A stretch of DNA of 5,316 bases from Bacteroidales bacterium (GTDB lineage Bacteria > Bacteroidota > Bacteroidia > Bacteroidales > P3), in NCBI GenBank assembly GCA_017647065.1, contig JAGCLI010000198.1, positions 1 to 5,316 of the forward strand, read 5' to 3'. Positions 1-5,316 of this stretch are shown piece after piece. The notes below the pieces were generated by a model. It did not search any database. It was not told where the DNA came from and saw nothing but the letters and a program-made list of their open reading frames with translations. The translations under genes and the position numbers were made by a program. Position 1 is the first letter of the stretch, and each line of letters opens with the position of its first letter.

Positions 1-41
1 AATTTACTGAAACAAAGAAAAAAATTACTGAAACAAAGTAA
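1..41. repeat. Imperfect 21-base tandem duplication across the dapF stop
   Basis: The 14 bases TTACTGAAACAAAG occur at 4-17 and again at 25-38 on the plus strand, exactly 21 bases apart, with further partial agreement on both sides (1-2 with 22-23, 19-20 with 40-41). Read in the gene direction, the second unit follows the dapF TAA after seven in-frame bases of T and repeats its last codons (Leu-Phe-Gln-stop), giving an in-frame backup stop. It is a simple local duplication and may extend past the left edge. Confidence 0.7.
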
Positions 42-825
42 TATTTATCTCTCCTTTGAATACCATTTTTGCTTCTCCTATAAGGTGGACTTCGCTGAAT
101 TGATTGTCGGATTGTTTCTCAAATCTTACTTGTAATTCTCCTCCTTTGGCTGAAAGATTTATGGTGTGAGTGCCACAAGGTAGTTGTTTCTTTACGCTAT
201 ATGTTAGGGCAGAGGCGCAAATGCCTGTTCCGCAAGCAAGGGTTTCGTCTTCTACTCCTCGTTCGTAGGTTTGGATTTTTAAATTGTTTGCTGAGATTTC
301 TTCAACGAAGTTTACGTTGCAACCATTGTAAGAAGAAAATCTCTCATCGTATCGTAATGCTCTACCTTTTTTTATTATGTCGATTTTGTTTAGAGAGTTT
401 TCAAAAACAACAAAGTGAGATGTGCCTGTATTTATGTAAAATCCGTCTTGATGTGCTTGAAATAGGGTAGGGTTTACCATTTTTAGACTAACGATGTTGT
501 CTTTTATAGTTGCAAAGTGTAGTCCGTCTGGTGCGATAAAGCAATATCTTTCTTTTATTATGCCTTTGTCTGCTGCAAATTTTACGATGCTTCTTCCACC
601 GTTGCCACACATCATTCCACCACTGCCATCGGGGTTGAAAAATTGCATAGAGAAGTCTGCTTTGTCGCTATTTTCAAAAATAATCAATCCATCGCTTCCT
701 ATGCCAAAGTGTCTGTGGCAAAGAAATCTAATATTTTCTTCTGTTAAGTTTATATCTTGATTTCTGTTGTCAATGATTATGAAATCGTTTCCTGTTGCTT
801 GATATTTGTAAAACTCTATTTTCAT
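25..825 (-). CDS. dapF: Diaminopimelate epimerase DapF
   Basis: Cytoplasmic, cofactor-independent epimerase that converts LL-diaminopimelate to meso-diaminopimelate, the precursor of lysine and the cross-linking residue of peptidoglycan. The 266-residue length is normal for the family. An N-terminal substrate-loop motif, KYQATGNDF, lies at residues 7-15, followed by HFGIGSDGLI at 39-48. The two catalytic cysteines are in their expected contexts: Cys73 in NPDGSGGMMCGNGGR (64-78) and Cys198 in ERGVEDETLACGTG (188-201). GTSHFV (134-139) is also typical. The two-cysteine layout supports an intact two-lobed, active enzyme. The ATG at 823-825 is the natural start: it precedes the conserved N-terminus and overlaps the stop of the upstream porin gene (ATGA). 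No Shine-Dalgarno sequence precedes it, so translational coupling or the leaderless-like initiation usual in Bacteroidota is likely. It is the last complete gene of the apparent operon; what follows lies outside the window. Identification is secure. Confidence 0.97.
   Translation of the reverse strand: MKIEFYKYQATGNDFIIIDNRNQDINLTEENIRFLCHRHFGIGSDGLIIFENSDKADFSMQFFNPDGSGGMMCGNGGRSIVKFAADKGIIKERYCFIAPDGLHFATIKDNIVSLKMVNPTLFQAHQDGFYINTGTSHFVVFENSLNKIDIIKKGRALRYDERFSSYNGCNVNFVEEISANNLKIQTYERGVEDETLACGTGICASALTYSVKKQLPCGTHTINLSAKGGELQVRFEKQSDNQFSEVHLIGEAKMVFKGEINITLFQ
822..825 (-). other. Stop/start overlap ATGA joining porin and dapF
   Basis: The TGA stop of the porin gene and the ATG start of dapF share bases in an ATGA tetranucleotide. 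With no ribosome-binding motif visible just upstream (the preceding bases read TTTTCTTCTAA), dapF translation probably depends on ribosomes finishing the porin message. The overlap is directly visible; coupling is inferred. Confidence 0.85.
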
Positions 826-2012
826 TTAGAAGAAAACTTATACAATAAAGAAATGCCTAATCTGTAATTTCCAACTCTGTCTTTGCAAACTGTGTCTTCG
901 TATTTTACGTTTGTGTATTCGAGAGTTAGGGTGAAGAAAAGGTCTTTGTTAAGGAAGAAATCTACTCTTGGTGCTATGCGATAAAGGTTTTCTACGCTCA
1001 TTCCTGAACCGTAAGTGTTAATATATGTTCTGTCAAAGTCGTGTGTTGCTCCTGCTATGAAAAGTGCAGGGATTATTCTTCCAAGACTGTAAGATACATC
1101 GCACCAAAGGGAATTGATTGTTGTAGGTGTGTATTCGTAGTCAAGAATATCGTAATTGAATCTTTCGTAAAAGCCTCCCACCATACAATAATCGTTAAGG
1201 TTTCCTCCGCTTATTGCTTGCATTTTTATGTTTAGGTCATTTGTCTTGTAATTTAAAAATGCTGTGTAAGCAAGGCTTGTAAGAGAGGCATCTAAGTCTT
1301 TTCTTGGTTTTAACTCTTTGTATTCTGCTCCAACTCCTGCAAATAAATTGTCAGTTTTTACTTGAAGTTGAAGGTTTAATTCTGGTAAGGATGCAAAGGA
1401 TTGTTGTTTGTAATATCTTTCTCTGTTAATTCCTATTGAGGCGTAGTCTCTTTGCCAACCTGCTGTGGCAACTATGTTAAGTATTTTCAAAGGTGAGTAA
1501 TCTACTCTTATGTGATTAAGACGTGAAAAAGGATGAAAAGGTGCTCCGTTGTTAAGGTCTTGCATTGCAGGCATCATTTCAGGAACGCAAAATGCACTCC
1601 AACCATGTCCCATTGTAAGACTTATATTTTCCCAACTCATCTTTACGTTTGCTTGTCTTAATCTTAATAGGTGCATATTTGCATCGCTTTGTCCTGTAAA
1701 GTCGGTTTCTAAATTCCCAACTACTTTTGCTCCAAGAATATCGTTAAGGAATATTCTTGCTCCAAAACGACTTGCTGCTGCTGAGAAGTTTTGATTTGTA
1801 TTTTGGTTTCTGTCTTTACCATTTTCATCATAGTCGGCAGGTTTTGGGTAAAGTGATAGTTGTCCATCACGTGCTTCTACTATTTCGTGAGAGTTAATGA
1901 AATATTGTGGACTAACCCAACCATAGAATTCAAAACCGAATTTCTTTTCTTGTGAAAAAAGGTTTGAGAATAGGCAAACTAAACTCAAACCTAAAATGAT
2001 TTTTTTCTTCAT
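822..2012 (-). CDS. Outer-membrane beta-barrel porin-like protein
   Basis: Probable outer-membrane porin of a family I recognise from Bacteroidota genomes, where it is usually annotated as hypothetical or DcaP/OprO-like. It starts with a signal peptide: MKKK, a hydrophobic stretch at residues 5-18, and probable cleavage near SNLFS-QEKK (about 20/21). Cys12 lies inside the hydrophobic core without a proper lipobox, so it is not a lipoprotein. The mature part lacks long hydrophobic helices and has alternating polar/aromatic strands, for example at 24-38, 83-106, 116-135, 244-268 and 345-393. Recognisable conserved blocks are EARDGQLSLYP (46-56), NFSAAASRFGARI (75-87), GNLETDFTG (99-107), LRLRQANVKMSW (116-127) and NNGAPFHPFSR (154-164). 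The last strand, YRLGISLLYKF (383-393), resembles a barrel-assembly signal but is followed by SSK. The ATG at 2010-2012 is the only start consistent with the signal peptide. Its stop overlaps the dapF start, and 12 bases separate it from the upstream gene. The substrate is unknown; barrel character is seen, pore function is inferred. Confidence 0.8.
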   Translation of the reverse strand: MKKKIILGLSLVCLFSNLFSQEKKFGFEFYGWVSPQYFINSHEIVEARDGQLSLYPKPADYDENGKDRNQNTNQNFSAAASRFGARIFLNDILGAKVVGNLETDFTGQSDANMHLLRLRQANVKMSWENISLTMGHGWSAFCVPEMMPAMQDLNNGAPFHPFSRLNHIRVDYSPLKILNIVATAGWQRDYASIGINRERYYKQQSFASLPELNLQLQVKTDNLFAGVGAEYKELKPRKDLDASLTSLAYTAFLNYKTNDLNIKMQAISGGNLNDYCMVGGFYERFNYDILDYEYTPTTINSLWCDVSYSLGRIIPALFIAGATHDFDRTYINTYGSGMSVENLYRIAPRVDFFLNKDLFFTLTLEYTNVKYEDTVCKDRVGNYRLGISLLYKFSSK

Positions 2013-2024
2013 TTAAAAATCTTA

Positions 2025-2723
2025 TTATTTCTTTTTCAAATTTGCTATTGATAAAATAACTCCAAGTGCTACTCCTAATAAGGCAGCGAACAATACTCTA
2101 TATTCCGAAGGAAGTAAGAAAGTTATTGTGTGTGCAGGATACCAAAATAATGGAATTGTTTTTTTGAATACAAATCCCCATTGCACTTTCCAATTAAGGT
2201 TTGCTATGATATTTCCAAATGGAATAGGAGAGAAGAAACCTTTAAGTGTACCTCCTGTTTGTAGAATATGAGCATCTGTAACTTTATGTACAGTCATAAA
2301 CATAGGAGCAAAGAAAGTATTCATTAAAACAGATACTGTAACAGCGTAAATCAATTGAACACCAAAACTTTCCATTCCAATAGTTAGCGGACTTATCGCT
2401 AAACCGAAATATCCTAATACTTTGAAACTACCTGCTGCGAAAACTGTCATTGCAATTGTGATTCCAACTCCAAGTATTCCCCAAACAAATGCTCTTGGTA
2501 GTATTCCAAATCCCTTTTCGTTATAAACTCCTTTGCTAATTCTTAATCCAATACATTCTCCTGCTGTTGCAAGAATTGCAAATTTAAAGAACGCTAATAC
2601 CATATAACGCCAATCTTTTGCAGCGCTCCAAGACATAAACCAATTGTTAATAGGTTCTACAAAAATAAATGCTCCTACAACAATAAGGGTTACTAAAATA
2701 AATATTAAATCTTGTTTTTTCAT
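2025..2723 (-). CDS. Multi-pass membrane protein, Mpv17/PMP22-like
   Basis: A 232-residue inner-membrane protein whose biochemical role is unknown. Hydrophobic segments are visible at about residues 5-23, 40-60, 76-97, 103-115, 122-138 and 207-226. The C-terminal third carries a pattern I associate with the Mpv17/PMP22 family: Trp178 and Trp182, KKTIPLFWYPAHTITFLLP (187-205), YRVLFAALLG (208-217) and LS (224-225). This parallels the eukaryotic arrangement of W, P, a Q/H, NF-like, VP, YRVL and a closing LS. Other conserved-looking blocks are GECIGLRISKGVYNEKGFG (55-73), MNTFFAPMFMTVHK (134-147) and TGGTLKGFF (156-164); I recall close relatives in Bacteroides. Eukaryotic Mpv17 proteins are peroxisomal or mitochondrial membrane proteins, with channel activity reported, but that function cannot simply be transferred. 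The gene sits 15 bases after the 73-residue membrane protein gene and 12 bases before the porin gene. The start at 2721-2723 follows an A-rich leader (AAAGAAATAAAA). Gene reality is near certain; the family call is moderate. Confidence 0.75.
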   Translation of the reverse strand: MKKQDLIFILVTLIVVGAFIFVEPINNWFMSWSAAKDWRYMVLAFFKFAILATAGECIGLRISKGVYNEKGFGILPRAFVWGILGVGITIAMTVFAAGSFKVLGYFGLAISPLTIGMESFGVQLIYAVTVSVLMNTFFAPMFMTVHKVTDAHILQTGGTLKGFFSPIPFGNIIANLNWKVQWGFVFKKTIPLFWYPAHTITFLLPSEYRVLFAALLGVALGVILSIANLKKK

Positions 2724-2738
2724 TTTTATTTCTTTGTT

Positions 2739-2960
2739 TTATTCTGTTAAATCTTTGTTTTGATTTTCTAATTGTTCAATTTTTTTTACTAATCCTGCTA
2801 TCAAAATGATTAGGTATATCATTACACAAAAGATAACTATACTTGAAATCCAAAACTTGTAATCAGATATTCCACTTTCATATTGAATTGCACACATAGC
2901 AACTACTAATATTGTTGCTAATACTGCTCTAAATATTCCGTTTGCAAATATTTTTTTCAT
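2739..2960 (-). CDS. Small two-segment membrane protein, function unknown
   Basis: A 73-residue protein that I do not recognise. Two hydrophobic segments are visible, at about residues 8-27 and 37-58, joined by a short polar loop (YESGISDYKF, 27-36). After the second comes a charged tail, KKIEQLENQNKDLTE (59-73), whose spacing of I, L and L residues could form a short coiled coil and hence a contact site. By the positive-inside rule, the basic N-terminus and the KK after the second segment favour both ends in the cytoplasm with the loop outside. It lies 18 bases after the DUF2723 gene and 15 bases before the Mpv17-like gene, with the same strand and base composition, so it looks like a true operon member rather than a chance ORF. 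It may be an accessory subunit of either neighbouring membrane protein; this is inference from position only. Confidence 0.75.
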   Translation of the reverse strand: MKKIFANGIFRAVLATILVVAMCAIQYESGISDYKFWISSIVIFCVMIYLIILIAGLVKKIEQLENQNKDLTE

Positions 2961-2978
2961 ATCTCAATGTTTTTTTCT

Positions 2979-5316
2979 TTATTGTGCCGATGCTAAGGAA
3001 TTAAGTAATGATTGAATGGTTTGGTTTTCTTGCAACGCTTGTTGAACTTTAGTTAAAGAATTGTTATTAGCAGTATTGTAAATAAATCCAAAGATTTGTC
3101 CTGTTTGATTTATTATACTTTCATTTCCTGTTGAAAGAACGTTTTTATCCAATTGCTCAATAATTTCTAATAACTCTGTTTCTGCTTGTGCTTTATTGGT
3201 AGAAAGCATTGCTATTGCTTGATTAAGTCTTGCTACATAAGAATTTAGAAGACTTCCTGCTTGTCTATATTCCATTATTTCTTTTACTTGAGGGTGCGAT
3301 TGAGCAAGAGTGATTTCGGTTTGTAAATTGTAGTTTTGTGCCAATTCGCCTAACTCTGCCAATACATAGATAGAAAGGAGTTTTTCACCTTCAACCGATT
3401 TTGCTTTCTTGCCTTTGAATTGTTCAAGATACTTAACATAAGATATATAGTAAGTGATAATCTTATTCAATACATCTTGTCCTTTCTTTATCTCACCTGC
3501 TTTTAGGTAAACCTCAGCAAGTGCGATGTCATAACGGTCAAAATGAAGTTTTTCATTAGGGAATTCCTTAATTGCTTTGTCTAAAACGTTTATTGCTTTT
3601 TGTTTTTGACCTTTTTCTACAAGGTTGTTGGCAAGTATAGAGAAGTTACCTCTCATATTCTTTGAGTTGTTTACGCTAACTGCTTCCTCTAAGTAAACGC
3701 CCTCTTGATTAACACCTCCCCAAGAGAATTTTTCTGTAAATAGGTTGTATGTTTTCTCTGAGTTAAATCCTCCATTTGTAGGATATGGCATAATTCTAAA
3801 TACTATACCTTCTTGTCTAATGTATTGTTGAATATTAGGGAAAACCTTTGCCAAATAACGTGGATTCATAACGTAGATTGGACGTTCAAAATGATTTGTT
3901 CCTAAGATATCAAGAAGCATTAACTCATTTCTAATCAATTGTTCATAACGATATTCTTGTGGAATATTGATAGAAAACTCAACTCTACCTTCTTCATTAT
4001 CAACCATTTCTTTTGGATAAATGCCTTGTGCTGCTGCTTTTGCTTTATTGAAAGAAATGTAGAAGTTATTAGTAGGAAGAACCTTTACAGAATCTCCATT
4101 ATTGTCAAAAGTAGTTGTATTAGGGTCTGATTTCAATTCGTTTAAAACGCTTGTTATTTCTCTGTAAGGTTCATCGCTTGGAGTAACCAAAGAAACGTCT
4201 AAATCCAATCCGTAATACTTTTTATCTAATGTGAAAGGTAGTTTATCCGATTCATAAACCTTATTGTAAAGTTGTTCAACATACCAATGCATTCCTGATA
4301 GAGTGTAGTTCAAAACTCTTACGTCAGTACGTATTCCTTCAACCTCTTGAGCATACCATAGAGGGAATGTGTCGTTATCACCAAAGGTTATAAGGATTGC
4401 ATCTTTTTCGCAACTTTCAAGATAGTTTCTTGCAAATTCTCTTGCCATATATCTACCGCTTCTATCGTGGTCGTCCCATTCCTCTGATGCCATAAGCACA
4501 GGTACTGCTAAAAGACAAATACCTCCAATGATGCTTGCACGTGCTATCTCTGATAATTGTTTTATTTTTCTTGTCCATTGATAAAGAGCGTAAACTCCAA
4601 GTCCAATCCAAATAGAAAAGGCATAGAAACTACCTGCATAAGCGTAATCTCTCTCTCTTGGTTGGGCAGGAGGTTGATTTAGGTAAAGTACTATCGCTAA
4701 TCCTGTCATAAAGAATAATAAGAAGACTACAAATGAATCTTTTGGAGATTTCTTTATGTGGAAAATCAGACCTGCTAAACCTAATAATAAAGGTAAACAA
4801 AATAGTTTGTTTTTACCTGCGTTGTTTGCTAAATCAACAGGAAGATTATCTTGAGGACCAAGACGCATTTCATCAATGAAATCAATACCTGTAATCCAAT
4901 TTCCATGAAGTAAATCCTTTGCTCCGTTGCTTACATTTGTTGGTTCATTGCCCGAAAGTAATATTCCATGAGATTGAATGTCGTTTTGTCTTCCTGCAAA
5001 GTTCCACATAAAGTAACGCCAATACATGTGATTGACTTGATAACGGAAGAAATAGGTTAAGTTTTCCGCAAAGGTTGGTTTTCTATCGGAATTTTCGTCT
5101 ATTCCTGCCCACATCTTGTAATATGTAGGGTGATTTCTGCTTGCATCACTGCTCCACATACGAGGGAAAATAGTTGTTTTGTCTGATTCGTAAACTAATT
5201 TGCCTCTTTGTTTTACTTCAATATACTTTCCTGATTCTTTGTCTTTTATGTATTTTGAAGAACTTTCTTCTTGGTCCACAACCATTGCATTGTAGTATTG
5301 TCCATTGAAAAGAGGA
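2979..5316 (-). CDS. DUF2723 (TMEM260-like) membrane protein, 5' truncated by window edge
   Basis: C-terminal 778 residues of a large membrane protein. The reading frame stays open to the right edge (ten codons, PLFNGQYYNA, precede the Met codon at 5283-5285), so that Met is internal and the N-terminal DUF2723 membrane domain is missing. Numbering from that Met, there are PRMWSS at 41-46, a QVNHMYWRYFMWNFAGRQ block at 83-100, four hydrophobic segments (about 160-177, 184-202, 218-236, 248-266), the hallmark QPRERDYAYAGSFY at 208-221 and FGDNDTFPLWYAQEVEGIRT at 301-320. A soluble domain follows, with two TPR-like helical hairpins at about 545-578 and 585-615 and a helical C-terminus. Full-length Bacteroidota relatives are, as I recall, about 1000-1100 residues. 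The family is related to GT-C glycosyltransferases; vertebrate TMEM260 is a protein O-mannosyltransferase, so sugar transfer to exported proteins from a lipid-linked donor is plausible here but unproven. It is the first visible gene of the apparent operon; its promoter lies outside the window. Confidence 0.88.
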   Translation of the reverse strand, partial: PLFNGQYYNAMVVDQEESSSKYIKDKESGKYIEVKQRGKLVYESDKTTIFPRMWSSDASRNHPTYYKMWAGIDENSDRKPTFAENLTYFFRYQVNHMYWRYFMWNFAGRQNDIQSHGILLSGNEPTNVSNGAKDLLHGNWITGIDFIDEMRLGPQDNLPVDLANNAGKNKLFCLPLLLGLAGLIFHIKKSPKDSFVVFLLFFMTGLAIVLYLNQPPAQPRERDYAYAGSFYAFSIWIGLGVYALYQWTRKIKQLSEIARASIIGGICLLAVPVLMASEEWDDHDRSGRYMAREFARNYLESCEKDAILITFGDNDTFPLWYAQEVEGIRTDVRVLNYTLSGMHWYVEQLYNKVYESDKLPFTLDKKYYGLDLDVSLVTPSDEPYREITSVLNELKSDPNTTTFDNNGDSVKVLPTNNFYISFNKAKAAAQGIYPKEMVDNEEGRVEFSINIPQEYRYEQLIRNELMLLDILGTNHFERPIYVMNPRYLAKVFPNIQQYIRQEGIVFRIMPYPTNGGFNSEKTYNLFTEKFSWGGVNQEGVYLEEAVSVNNSKNMRGNFSILANNLVEKGQKQKAINVLDKAIKEFPNEKLHFDRYDIALAEVYLKAGEIKKGQDVLNKIITYYISYVKYLEQFKGKKAKSVEGEKLLSIYVLAELGELAQNYNLQTEITLAQSHPQVKEIMEYRQAGSLLNSYVARLNQAIAMLSTNKAQAETELLEIIEQLDKNVLSTGNESIINQTGQIFGFIYNTANNNSLTKVQQALQENQTIQSLLNSLASAQ

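Noticed and set aside
1..24. Terminator after dapF from the run of seven T in the gene direction
   Set aside because: No inverted repeat precedes the T run, so there is no hairpin to support an intrinsic terminator; the sequence is part of the duplication and ends at the window edge.
201..760. Plus-strand open frames of 89 and 88 codons opposite dapF
   Set aside because: They run antisense to a well-conserved enzyme, have low-complexity or implausible protein sequence, and no promoter or initiation signal is visible.
1041..1794. Plus-strand open frames of 64 and 81 codons opposite the porin gene
   Set aside because: Shadows of the porin reading frame; cysteine-rich, unstructured translations with no recognisable motif.
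1977..1979. Lipoprotein reading of the porin leader because of Cys12
   Set aside because: The residues before Cys12 (SLV) do not fit a lipobox, and a standard signal peptidase I site near residue 20 fits better.
2030..2066. Possible Bacteroidota promoter for the porin (CAAATTTG as a -7-like box at 2037-2044)
   Set aside because: The TAnnTTTG consensus is not met at its first base and no TTTG box sits at the right distance upstream; it also lies in the coding end of the preceding gene.
2731..2761. Direct repeat TCTTTGTTTT at 2731-2740 and 2752-2761, also 21 bases apart
   Set aside because: Only ten bases match, flanks do not agree, and the stretch is very T-rich; most likely coincidence with the other 21-base repeat rather than a shared element.
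3939..4130. Plus-strand 63-codon open frame opposite the DUF2723 gene
   Set aside because: Antisense to conserved coding sequence; the aromatic, hydrophobic translation is what an AT-rich reverse complement gives by chance.
5283..5285. Met codon as the true start of the DUF2723 protein
   Set aside because: The frame remains open with family-like sequence upstream to the edge, and the visible part lacks the N-terminal membrane domain, so the gene begins outside the window.

Overview
The window is an AT-rich, gene-dense chromosomal segment that looks like Bacteroidota, most probably Bacteroidales. Four things point there. The membrane glycosyltransferase-like protein (DUF2723 type) and the 396-residue porin belong to families I know mainly from that phylum. 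The Mpv17-like protein matches the form I recall from Bacteroides relatives. All visible starts are preceded by A/T-rich sequence rather than a Shine-Dalgarno motif. No species can be named from the sequence.

All five genes lie on the minus strand, head to tail, with gaps of 18, 15 and 12 bases and finally a 4-base overlap, so they read as one transcription unit. In transcription order (right to left) they are: (1) the C-terminal 778 residues of a DUF2723 membrane protein whose start lies beyond the right edge; (2) a 73-residue protein with two membrane segments; (3) a 232-residue multi-pass protein with an Mpv17/PMP22-like C-terminus; (4) a secreted 396-residue outer-membrane beta-barrel porin; (5) dapF, diaminopimelate epimerase. 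No stretch without a gene exceeds 24 bases, and I see no RNA genes, CRISPR, insertion sequences, or convincing internal promoters or terminators.

The shared theme is the cell envelope. DapF makes meso-diaminopimelate for peptidoglycan and lysine, the porin sits in the outer membrane, and the other three are membrane proteins. One of these, the DUF2723 protein, probably attaches sugars to exported proteins. That the genes act together is inferred only from their order and spacing.

This is largely ordinary core-type sequence. The points worth a second look are the two small membrane proteins of unknown role, the stop/start coupling of porin to dapF, and a 21-base imperfect tandem duplication that carries a second copy of the dapF stop codon.
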